Source: Lachnospiraceae bacterium UBA3785
GTDB taxonomy: Bacteria; Bacillota; Clostridia; Lachnospirales; Lachnospiraceae
NCBI GenBank assembly: GCA_002369495.1
Contig: DFFD01000195.1
Coordinates: forward strand, 8,467-16,056
Length of the DNA: 7,590 nt
Reading direction: 5' to 3'
This document shows positions 1 to 5,515 of this stretch, in pieces (positions within the stretch are counted from its first letter, which is position 1; the number at the start of each line of letters is the position of its first letter). Under the pieces are notes generated by a model, which saw only the letters and a list, made by a program, of their open reading frames with translations, did not search any database and was not told the DNA's origin. The translations under genes were made by a program, and so were the position numbers.

Positions 1-6
1 GCGGGC

Positions 7-108
7 AAAGCCCGCGCTCCCAGGAACCGTCCCCAACGTCCTCAAAGCCCGCGCTCCGAGGAACCGTCCCCAACGTCCTAAAAGCCCGCGCTCCGAGGAA
101 CCGTCCCC
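7..108. repeat. 37-bp tandem repeat array (2.8 copies, cut by window edge)
   Basis: Three head-to-tail units begin at 7, 44 and 81. The first two are exactly 37 bp, and the third keeps 28 bp (81-108). Units 1 and 2 differ at only two bases. Each unit begins AAAGCCCGCGCTCC and contains AGGAACCGTCCCC. The copies abut with no unique spacers. Bases 1-15 form a small hairpin (GCGGGC, loop AAA, GCCCGC), so the array may continue to the left. The GAACCGTCCCC core recurs at 968-978 and, inverted, at 911-920, on the far side of the pectinesterase gene. No promoter can be seen in the array. The TAA at 79-81 closes the reading frame upstream of the next gene. Confidence 0.9.
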
Positions 109-117
109 GCAATAAAT

Positions 118-123
118 AAGGAG
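118..123 (+). promoter_or_regulatory. Ribosome binding site fixing the short pectinesterase start
   Basis: AAGGAG lies 6 nt before the ATG at 130. It matters because the protein lacks the usual family N-terminus. A strong, well-spaced site argues that 130 is a genuine translation start, and the in-frame TAA at 79-81 with no start codon in between excludes a longer form within this window. Confidence 0.8.
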
Positions 124-129
124 TATCAC

Positions 130-885
130 ATGCAGTATATCTTGTCGGAATCGAACCTGACCTATGAGGGAGAGCGCTTCACCGCCGGGATCGGCGCGCT
201 CATGATCCACCCGGACGGGAAGCCCTACCATACCTTCCGCACCCAGACGGTGCTGGCGTCAGGGGACAATCTGCGGTTTGTGAACTGCACCTTTGAAAAT
301 ACCGCCGGGCCCGGCCGCATCGCCGGCCAGGCGATCGCCCTCTACCTTGACGGGCGGAATATCAGCCTGGAGAACTGCACGCTCCTGGGCTACCAGGACA
401 CGCTCTTCATGGCGCCGCTGCCCCGGAAGGAGCAGGAGAAGGACGGCTTTATCGGGCCGACCGAGACGGAGCCGAGGACAGATCGTACCTATTATTTTAA
501 GAACTGCCGGATCGAGGGCGGGGTTGATTTCATTTTCGGCGGGGCGACGGCTTATTTTGACGACTGCATCTTCGTGAGCCGGGAGCCCGGCTACGTGTTC
601 GCGCCGTCGACGCCGGTGGAGGTCCCGACCGGGTTCGTCGCGAGGAACTGCCGCTTTGAGCGCGCGGAGGGGGTCCCGGACGGCTCCTGCTATATCGCGA
701 GGCCCTGGCGCATCCACGGGAAGGTGAGGCTGGAGAACTGCTGGCTGGATAAGCACATCTGTCCGGAGGGCTTCCACGACTGGGGCAAGATAGAGGCGCA
801 TGAGACCGCGGTCTTCGAGGAGTACGGGTCGAAGGGCCCGGGCGCGCTTGGGGCGGCGAGACCGGGGTGGGTGAGGTTTGAATAG
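130..885 (+). CDS. Pectin methylesterase (CE8), short cytoplasmic form
   Basis: This 251-residue protein should hydrolyse methyl esters of galacturonate residues in pectin or its oligosaccharides, releasing methanol. The family's active site is complete: GQAIAL with Q67, YQDTLF with Q89 and D90, GGVDFIFGG with D133, and ARPW with R191 and W193. D90 and D133 are the expected catalytic pair. The C-terminal HDWGK and YGSKGPGA segments also fit CE8. There is no signal peptide, so the enzyme probably acts inside the cell on imported oligosaccharides. Family members are usually 300 residues or more. By comparison with remembered homologues, roughly 35-60 N-terminal residues (first helix and first beta-helix turn) are absent, and a repeat array sits just upstream. 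The start is supported by AAGGAG at 118-123. No promoter is visible, so transcription probably enters from the left. CGG, AGG and GGG codons are common, unlike in the transporter genes. The family call is secure; activity of the shortened protein is not. Confidence 0.93.
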   Translation: MQYILSESNLTYEGERFTAGIGALMIHPDGKPYHTFRTQTVLASGDNLRFVNCTFENTAGPGRIAGQAIALYLDGRNISLENCTLLGYQDTLFMAPLPRKEQEKDGFIGPTETEPRTDRTYYFKNCRIEGGVDFIFGGATAYFDDCIFVSREPGYVFAPSTPVEVPTGFVARNCRFERAEGVPDGSCYIARPWRIHGKVRLENCWLDKHICPEGFHDWGKIEAHETAVFEEYGSKGPGALGAARPGWVRFE

Positions 886-904
886 GGATGGGTCCCCCCT
901 GTAA

Positions 905-985
905 GGCACAGGGACGGTTCTTGCACCAAAAAAAGATTCTCACATGAGAATCTTTTTTTGGTGCCTAGAACCGTCCCCGGCGTCC
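905..985. repeat. REP-like palindrome of the GGGACGGTTC type
   Basis: Bases 911-942 and 945-977 are nearly perfect inverted copies around a 2-nt centre. The outer stem is GGGACGGTTCT (911-921) with AGAACCGTCCC (967-977). A 1-by-2 nt internal loop follows, then GCACC/GGTGC, A7/T7 and GATTCTCA/TGAGAATC. A second hairpin, CCCTGT (897-902) with ACAGGG (908-913), overlaps the left arm and excludes full pairing. The right end (968-985) matches the 37-bp array unit at 16 of 18 positions. The GGGACGGTTC core resembles intergenic REP-type elements that I recall from clostridial and other genomes, some tied to IS200-like Y1 transposases. That link is from memory. No transposase gene is present in the window. 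Confidence 0.75.
928..959. terminator. Bidirectional intrinsic terminator between convergent genes
   Basis: An 8-bp stem (GATTCTCA 935-942 with TGAGAATC 945-952) is followed on the + strand by seven T (953-959). On the - strand it is followed by the seven T complementary to 928-934. It can therefore stop transcription of the pectinesterase from the left and of the serine hydrolase from the right. The stem is rather AT-rich, but outer pairing from the larger palindrome would strengthen it. It starts 5 nt beyond the serine hydrolase stop codon. Confidence 0.75.
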
Positions 986-2323
986 TTCGAGGAACCCGTC
1001 GAACTCGCGAAGGACGGTCTCCTCGATCCGGTTCATGTGGAGCGTGAGCCTGTCCTCCGAAACCGAGAGAAGCATGCGGATGCTGCCCAGGTACTCGCCG
1101 AAGATCTGCGCGTAGAGGTAGAGGCTGCCGTCAGCCATGACGGAGCTCCATATGCGCAGGTCCTGGCCGTACCTGGGCTCCTTTGTGCACGCGAAGGGTT
1201 CCGCAGGGTCATGTTCAATAGGAAATGAAAACCGTTCGCCCCGGTTCACCAGCACAAGCTCCCGGCCGGTGATGTCACAGTATTCGAAGCCCTGCGGGTT
1301 CTCCGCGAAGGTCCAGCGGCCGGCAAATGCCTCCGGCAGCGGGGCCTTTTCTGTCAGCCCGCAGAGGGTGACGCGGTGTGAGAGGTTTTCATTTCCGCCA
1401 AGATCAAGGTACGTTTTGTGTACCGCGTCGAGGATCATCTGGGTGCCGCCCTGCACTGCCTGCGAGTCGGCCGTCGTCACAACGATGAGGTCGATGTCCG
1501 GATAGATGACCGCGTACTGGCCGCCCATCCCGTACATCATGACGCCGTCCCTCACCTGCCAGAACTGGAAGCCGTAGCCCTGCCATTCGTCCTCGGTCTT
1601 GCCCTGGTGGACGGTCGGGACGAGGCAGGAGAGAGCCTCGGAGACGTAGGCAGCGAAGCGCTCGTAAAACGCCGCATCCCGGGCTGAGAGCGAGGGATAG
1701 TCCGCCTGCCAGGTGCCTTTTTTGAGGGAGAGAAGGAACTTCGAGACATTGAGGAGGTCCCGCGGGCGCGCGAGGAGACCCGAGCCGCCGAGCTCGCTTC
1801 CGAACGGGTCGGTCAGGATGTACGCGTCCGGGGAGAGCGGCAGTTCCTCCGGAAATATCGAGCGCAGGTAATCGAGAACGCCCCTGCCGGAGACCTTCCT
1901 GACAAGGGCCGCCAGCGTGTGGGCCGAGGAAGTGTCATATTTAAAGACCGTGCCCGGCCGATGATCCGGAGAGGTCACGAAGAAGGAGCGGACCCAGTTT
2001 TCGGCCATGTTGATCTTGTAGGTGGTCGCCTTGTGGCAGGTGCGCATCGTGAGCATGTCCCGGATCGTCATCGCGGCGAGGTACGGGTGAGGGGCCGCCG
2101 GCGCATATTCCGGAAAATAATCGACGATGCGGTCGTCCAGCTTTAGGCGCCCTTCCGCGATGAGGCCGCCGACCGCGAGCGCGGTGAAGCTCTTGGTGAC
2201 GGAGAACATGCGGTGGAGCCTGTCCGGGCTGTACGGCGCGTAATACTCTTCCGCGAGGACGCGGCCGCGCTGCCAGATGAGGACGCTGTAAAGAGGAAAC
2301 GGGAAGGAGGAAAAATGCTTCAT
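965..2323 (-). CDS. Serine hydrolase, beta-lactamase/family VIII esterase fold
   Basis: This 452-residue protein belongs to the PF00144 group of penicillin-recognising serine hydrolases, which includes class C beta-lactamases, DD-peptidases and family VIII esterases. Visible motifs are SVTK (S41 nucleophile, K44), Y129 in YDTSS as the probable second catalytic residue, and YGMGG at 264-268 in the place of the KTG/HxG motif. About 130 residues beyond this form a C-terminal domain I cannot name. No signal peptide is seen, so it is probably cytoplasmic and less likely to act on peptidoglycan or antibiotics. The ATG at 2323 was chosen because AAAGGAG lies 5 nt upstream. The frame stays open to 2581, but that extension lacks such a site. 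The last codons and the TAG stop lie in the right arm of the palindrome, giving a GRRGRF end. It is convergent with the pectinesterase and divergent from the transporter, so a role as a third carbohydrate esterase is possible but unproven. Confidence 0.85.
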   Translation of the reverse strand: MKHFSSFPFPLYSVLIWQRGRVLAEEYYAPYSPDRLHRMFSVTKSFTALAVGGLIAEGRLKLDDRIVDYFPEYAPAAPHPYLAAMTIRDMLTMRTCHKATTYKINMAENWVRSFFVTSPDHRPGTVFKYDTSSAHTLAALVRKVSGRGVLDYLRSIFPEELPLSPDAYILTDPFGSELGGSGLLARPRDLLNVSKFLLSLKKGTWQADYPSLSARDAAFYERFAAYVSEALSCLVPTVHQGKTEDEWQGYGFQFWQVRDGVMMYGMGGQYAVIYPDIDLIVVTTADSQAVQGGTQMILDAVHKTYLDLGGNENLSHRVTLCGLTEKAPLPEAFAGRWTFAENPQGFEYCDITGRELVLVNRGERFSFPIEHDPAEPFACTKEPRYGQDLRIWSSVMADGSLYLYAQIFGEYLGSIRMLLSVSEDRLTLHMNRIEETVLREFDGFLEGRRGRF

Positions 2324-2328
2324 GGGGG

Positions 2329-2335
2329 CTCCTTT
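2329..2335 (-). promoter_or_regulatory. Ribosome binding site choosing the serine hydrolase start
   Basis: Read on the - strand, AAAGGAG is followed by five C and then the ATG at 2323. This supports a start 86 codons inside the longer open frame that begins at 2581. Confidence 0.75.
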
Positions 2336-2621
2336 CGATGGGGTGTTTTTCATTTTTAACGTACAGGAAGGAAGGGCAGAAGTCAAGCGGCAAAAGGACT
2401 TGTGAAGACGGCCGGTCTGCCTGTATAACCATGAAAGAGACTGAAGTAAGGACCCGAAGGCCGGGAAGGCCGCGCCCGGGCGGACTAAAAACGGGACGGG
2501 AGAGGAGCCTGGGATGCGGAGAGAGAGGGAAATGGCAACGGCTTCCGGCGTGCGCCGCCTCCTTTTATGGTAATTTAGCACAAAAAGAATGTGAAAAATT
2601 TGTGAATATTGTGTAAGGACG
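2336..2621. other. Intergenic part of the divergent control region, no gene seen
   Basis: About 290 bases lie between the serine hydrolase start and the first operator. The part from about 2450 to 2560 is GC-rich with short self-complementary runs such as GCCCGGGC. The part from about 2565 to 2620 is AT-rich, with A and T runs that could act as an UP-like element for the transporter promoter. Open frames on either strand here have no convincing ribosome binding site and no recognisable protein. A role as the leader of the divergent hydrolase gene is the only one that can be suggested. Confidence 0.5.
2358..2386 (-). promoter_or_regulatory. Tentative promoter for the serine hydrolase
   Basis: On the - strand a TTGACT -35 (2381-2386) is followed after 17 nt by TACGTT (2358-2363). 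The -35 matches the consensus at five of six positions, but the -10 matches at only three. The location, about 35 nt before the start codon, is sensible. The weak -10 makes this a candidate only. Confidence 0.3.
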
Positions 2622-2631
2622 AAAGCGCTTT
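2622..2631. promoter_or_regulatory. Upstream LacI/CcpA-type operator candidate
   Basis: AAAGCGCTTT is a perfect 10-bp palindrome with a central CG-containing core, as expected for a LacI/GalR-family site. The surrounding 14 bases (2620-2633) fit most of the cre pattern TGWAANCGNTNWCA but miss the first base and the last two. It lies just upstream of the -35 element, with its centre 61 bp from the centre of the downstream operator. Confidence 0.5.
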
Positions 2632-2637
2632 TTGAGA

Positions 2638-2666
2638 TTGCAATAAAAGTAATTTGATGATATACT
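2638..2666 (+). promoter_or_regulatory. Extended -10 promoter of the ABC transporter operon
   Basis: TTGCAA (2638-2643) is a partial -35. A 17-nt spacer leads to TATACT (2661-2666), which matches the sigma-A -10 at five of six positions. TG at 2658-2659 gives an extended -10 (TGATATACT), which would compensate for the weak -35. Transcription would start near 2673, leaving a leader of about 90 nt. AT-rich sequence lies upstream. A TTGAGA at 2632-2637 is an alternative -35, but its 23-nt spacing is too long. Confidence 0.7.
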
Positions 2667-2680
2667 ACAAATACGGGAAA

Positions 2681-2694
2681 TGTAAACGCTTACA
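2681..2694. promoter_or_regulatory. cre / LacI-family operator just after the transcription start
   Basis: TGTAAACGCTTACA fits the catabolite-responsive element pattern TGWAANCGNTNWCA at every specified position and is palindromic apart from two bases next to the central CG. It begins about 8 nt beyond the predicted transcription start, where a bound repressor would block promoter clearance. CcpA is the simplest candidate. A local LacI-family regulator could use the same sequence, but none is encoded in this window. Confidence 0.8.
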
Positions 2695-2761
2695 ACCATT
2701 CAGGTCGTCAATTCGTCCCGGAACGGTAAGCACCCAATTATAATTCACAAGGAGGAATCAT

Positions 2762-4456
2762 ATGAAAAAGAAATTAGTTTCCCTCATGCTCGTCGCGGCG
2801 ATGGCTGTGACGGCGCTTGCCGGCTGCGGCGGCGGTTCCACATCCGGCGGCTCCACGTCCGGTGAGTCCACATCCGGCGGCTCCGCGTCCGGTGAGTCCA
2901 CATCCGGCGGCGAGACCGCAGCGAACGGCGAGTACGTCTTAAGCACTCTGAACATCATCGTTGACGGCACGCTCACCGCTACGGTTGATGCCGGCCAGGC
3001 TGAGTTCGTTGCTCAGTGGGAGAAGGCAGTCAGCGAGAGGATTGGCCACGACATCAAGCTCAACATCACGCAGCTCGACCACTCCGATTACGCAGGCACG
3101 GTCTCCAGAACCCTGACGACCGGCCAGCCGGGCGATGCCGGTTATCCGGACGCCCTCATCATGTCCGCTTCCATGCTGAGACAGTACCAGAACACGGGTC
3201 TTCTCTGGAACCTTGCCGACGCTTATGACAACGCCGAGTTCCAGTCCCGCATCACGCTTCCGAACATCAACCTCAACTTGAGAACTTCCGACGGCAAGCA
3301 GTTCGGTTTTGCTCCGACCTACGGCAACGGCTGCGTTACCTACATCAAGAAGGGCTGGCTCGACAAGATCGGCAAGACCGTTGACGACATCAAGACCTTC
3401 GACGATTACTATGAAGTCCTGAAGGCCTTCACGACCGAAGATCCGGACGGCAACGGCTCCGCGGGTACCTACGGCGTCATCGCTGCCGGCTTCGCGAAGT
3501 ACGACGAAGCTCCGTACATCAACTACATGCCGGAATTCTGGCAGGGCGCTTACCCGAACTTCTACAAGAACAAGGACGGTGTCTGGGTTGACGGCTTTGC
3601 CGAGGACGCTACGATCGGCGCTCTCACCAGACTGAACCAGGGCTACAAGGACGGCGTCATCGATCCGGATACTGAGGAAGCCGGCACGAAGCAGGCCCGT
3701 GAGAAGTTCTTCTCCAACGACCAGACCACTTCCGAAGGCGTCTTCACTTACTGGGCAGGCACATGGCTCCGCACTCTGACCGACAACCTTGAGAAGAACG
3801 AAGTCAAGAACGCTGCCGGCGAGCCGGAGACTCTTGTACAGCTTCCGCCGATCCAGGAGATCAAGGACACATGGGGCGGCTACCTCAACAGAGAGGCTCC
3901 GACATGGGTCATCACCGATGACGGCGACGGCAACGATGCCCGTGAGCAGGCCATCTTCGATGCTCTCTTCGAAACCATGCTTGACGGCGATGTGGTACAG
4001 ACCCTCTGGACATACGGCGCTGAAGGCGTGCACTGGTCCACCGAGGCTGAAGAGTTCACGACCAACCCGGGCGCTGACAACGAGAAGAAGTACAGCTATG
4101 CTGACGGCGAGTTCCATCTGAAGCAGTCCCCGAACGATCCGAACACCCTCTGGAAGAAGAACCATCTGGATTCCGTCCTCGTTATTGCTCCGCTGACCAA
4201 CGGTTTCGTCTCCGATGACCCGCTCATCACCGAAGGCAACCAGTTCTTCACCGAGAACTGCGTCGACGCTCCGGCGGCCGCTTCCTGCGACACCCTGACC
4301 GAGTATGAAGCTGACATCGCTTCCAAGAAGGAGGAGCTCGTCAACAAGGCAACTGTCGGCGAGATCACTCCGGAAGAAGCTGTCCAGGCTTACATCGACC
4401 AGTTCGGCGACATCTCCGCTCAGATCTGCGAAGAGCTGAACGCTCAGGAAGGCTGA
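2762..4456 (+). CDS. Sugar ABC transporter solute-binding lipoprotein (LplA/YtcQ-like)
   Basis: This 564-residue protein should sit on the outer membrane face and deliver an oligosaccharide to the two permeases encoded next. Residues 1-21 are a lipoprotein signal (MKKK, a hydrophobic run, then L-A-G-C), and C22 is the probable lipidated residue. A flexible Gly/Ser/Thr/Glu linker spans about 23-51, followed by a large binding-protein fold. Family features include the YPDALIMS and LLWNLADAYDN segments and an acidic DPDGNGSAGTYGV stretch of the kind that can bind calcium. The length fits the LplA/YtcQ group, which is larger than most sugar-binding proteins. AAGGAGG lies 6 nt before the ATG. In Bacillus subtilis the related YtcQ-YteP-YtcP system takes up rhamnogalacturonan or galacturonan oligosaccharides, which suits the esterase neighbours, but the true ligand cannot be read here. 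Codons look highly expressed: Gly is almost all GGC/GGT, and Arg is mainly AGA, CGC or CGT. Confidence 0.93.
   Translation: MKKKLVSLMLVAAMAVTALAGCGGGSTSGGSTSGESTSGGSASGESTSGGETAANGEYVLSTLNIIVDGTLTATVDAGQAEFVAQWEKAVSERIGHDIKLNITQLDHSDYAGTVSRTLTTGQPGDAGYPDALIMSASMLRQYQNTGLLWNLADAYDNAEFQSRITLPNINLNLRTSDGKQFGFAPTYGNGCVTYIKKGWLDKIGKTVDDIKTFDDYYEVLKAFTTEDPDGNGSAGTYGVIAAGFAKYDEAPYINYMPEFWQGAYPNFYKNKDGVWVDGFAEDATIGALTRLNQGYKDGVIDPDTEEAGTKQAREKFFSNDQTTSEGVFTYWAGTWLRTLTDNLEKNEVKNAAGEPETLVQLPPIQEIKDTWGGYLNREAPTWVITDDGDGNDAREQAIFDALFETMLDGDVVQTLWTYGAEGVHWSTEAEEFTTNPGADNEKKYSYADGEFHLKQSPNDPNTLWKKNHLDSVLVIAPLTNGFVSDDPLITEGNQFFTENCVDAPAAASCDTLTEYEADIASKKEELVNKATVGEITPEEAVQAYIDQFGDISAQICEELNAQEG
2837..2911 (+). 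repeat. 30-bp in-frame tandem repeat encoding the lipoprotein linker
   Basis: Two full units (2837-2866 and 2867-2896) and a partial third (2897-2911) encode alternating STSGG and STSGE pentapeptides. Unit 2 differs from unit 1 by one base (STSGG to SASGG). The period is a multiple of three, so loss or gain of units would change linker length without shifting the frame. Confidence 0.88.
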
Positions 4457-4469
4457 ATCACACAATGAC

Positions 4470-4483
4470 TGAAAGCGCTCTGC
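4470..4483. promoter_or_regulatory. Partial cre-like site between binding protein and permease genes
   Basis: TGAAAGCGCTCTGC fits the first twelve positions of TGWAANCGNTNWCA and fails at the last two. It shares the AAAGCGCT core with the upstream operator at 2622-2631. It overlaps the hairpin that starts at 4475, so the match may come simply from that stem. Confidence 0.3.
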
Positions 4484-4509
4484 TCCGCCTTTACGGAGGG
4501 GCAGGGCGC
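4475..4509 (+). promoter_or_regulatory. Intercistronic mRNA hairpin after the binding-protein gene
   Basis: GCGCTCTG (4475-4482) pairs with CAGGGCGC (4502-4509), including one T-G pair. CTCCG then pairs with CGGAG around a CCTTTA loop, with three G bulged on the right. No T-run follows, so it is not a standard terminator. In ABC operons, stems here commonly protect the binding-protein message and lower downstream expression, giving more binding protein than permease. That role is inferred. Confidence 0.65.
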
Positions 4510-4553
4510 ATTCCTTGCAAGTAAACCGGATCACTTTGAAAGGAATGTTTCCC

Positions 4554-5501
4554 ATGAGCAAAACCGATAATAATGGCGCCGGCTCCAGAGAGAACAAGAA
4601 ATCCTTAAAGCAGCAGATCTTTGTATACCGCGGCTTTTATATCATGTTCCTGCCGGTCCTCATTTACGTCCTGCTGATCTACTACTGGCCGATGCTGGGC
4701 GTCCGCTACTCATTCTACAGCTACAAGCTTCGTGACATTCACTGGGTAGGCCTCGACAACTTCACAAAGCTCTTCGGCGAGAAGGAATTCTGGCTGGCCT
4801 TCAAGAACACGCTGGAGATCTCCATCGTCAAGCTGCTCCTCAACACTTTCGTTGCGGTTATCATCTCGATCTTCCTCAATGAAATGGTGAGCATGTTCTG
4901 CAAGAAGTTCGTGCAGACCATCATCTATCTGCCGCACTTCATGTCCTACGCCGTTGTCGCGGCTATCTTCACCCTGTTCCTCTCCACTTCTTCCACCGGT
5001 TTCGTCAATGAGACCCTGAAGTCCTGGGGCTGGATCAGCTCGAGCATCGATTTCCTGCATTCCAAGACGATGTGGAGACCGATCTTCTACCTCATCAACC
5101 TCTGGAAGGAAACCGGCTGGGGCACCGTCATTTTCTTCGCGACCCTGTCCGGCATCAACCCGGAACTTTATGAAGCGGCCAGCATCGACGGTGCGACCAG
5201 ACTTCAGAAGATCCGTTACGTCACATTCCCGGCCCTTTCCAACACGATCATCATCGTGCTGATCCTGAACCTCGCGAAGGTTCTGAACATCTTCGAGCCG
5301 GTCTTCGTTCTCTACAATTCGAGAGTCCTGGAAGTCTCCGACGTTGTCTCCACATACGTTTACCGGAAGACCTTCCTCACCGCCGTCCCGGATTACGGTT
5401 ATACGACAGCAGTCGGTCTCTTCAAGTCACTTGTCGGATGCGTCCTCATGCTTGCCAGCAACGTTGCAAGTAAGAAGGTTCGCGGCCGCGGCATTCTGTA
5501 A
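4554..5501 (+). CDS. Sugar ABC transporter permease, LplB/YteP-like
   Basis: This 315-residue integral membrane protein forms one half of the import channel. After a charged cytoplasmic N-terminus of about 25 residues, hydrophobic segments lie near 28-48, 88-108, 120-143, 175-200, 230-255 and 283-302, giving about six helices. The ATPase-docking EAA loop is clear at 207-214 (EAASIDGA) and is followed by a P-containing helix. The N-terminal FLPVLIYVLLIYYWPM and GLDNFTKLF segments are typical of the LplB group. ATG 4554 was chosen because AAAGGA lies 9 nt upstream. A TTG at 4515 and an ATG at 4545 are in frame but badly placed relative to that site. The gene follows the binding-protein gene after a 97-nt gap containing a hairpin, and lies 14 nt before the partner permease. 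Genes of this group normally lack their own ATPase and use a shared MsmX-type protein, and none is seen nearby. Confidence 0.93.
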   Translation: MSKTDNNGAGSRENKKSLKQQIFVYRGFYIMFLPVLIYVLLIYYWPMLGVRYSFYSYKLRDIHWVGLDNFTKLFGEKEFWLAFKNTLEISIVKLLLNTFVAVIISIFLNEMVSMFCKKFVQTIIYLPHFMSYAVVAAIFTLFLSTSSTGFVNETLKSWGWISSSIDFLHSKTMWRPIFYLINLWKETGWGTVIFFATLSGINPELYEAASIDGATRLQKIRYVTFPALSNTIIIVLILNLAKVLNIFEPVFVLYNSRVLEVSDVVSTYVYRKTFLTAVPDYGYTTAVGLFKSLVGCVLMLASNVASKKVRGRGIL

Positions 5502-5515
5502 GGAGGAACGGAGAG

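Noticed and set aside
7..108. CRISPR array
   Set aside because: Unit size is plausible, but the copies abut directly with no unique spacers, and no cas gene is present.
2324..2581. An 86-codon N-terminal extension of the serine hydrolase
   Set aside because: The extension is arginine- and proline-rich without family similarity, while the ATG at 2323 has a well-spaced AAAGGAG.
2338..2616. Small + strand gene of 92 codons in the divergent region
   Set aside because: It has a poor ribosome binding site and low-complexity basic composition, and it overlaps the transporter control region.
4475..4509. Intrinsic terminator after the binding-protein gene
   Set aside because: The hairpin is followed by ATTCCTTGC, not a T-run, and the permease genes downstream clearly belong to the same transporter.
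4515..4553. Longer permease start at TTG 4515 or ATG 4545
   Set aside because: Neither is correctly spaced from the AAAGGA at 4539-4544. ATG 4554 is, and it gives the usual charged N-terminus.
2939..4597. A 552-codon open frame antisense to the binding-protein gene
   Set aside because: Its codons align exactly with the sense codons, so it stays open simply because the sense gene avoids TTA, CTA and TCA. It has no ribosome binding site and no recognisable protein features.
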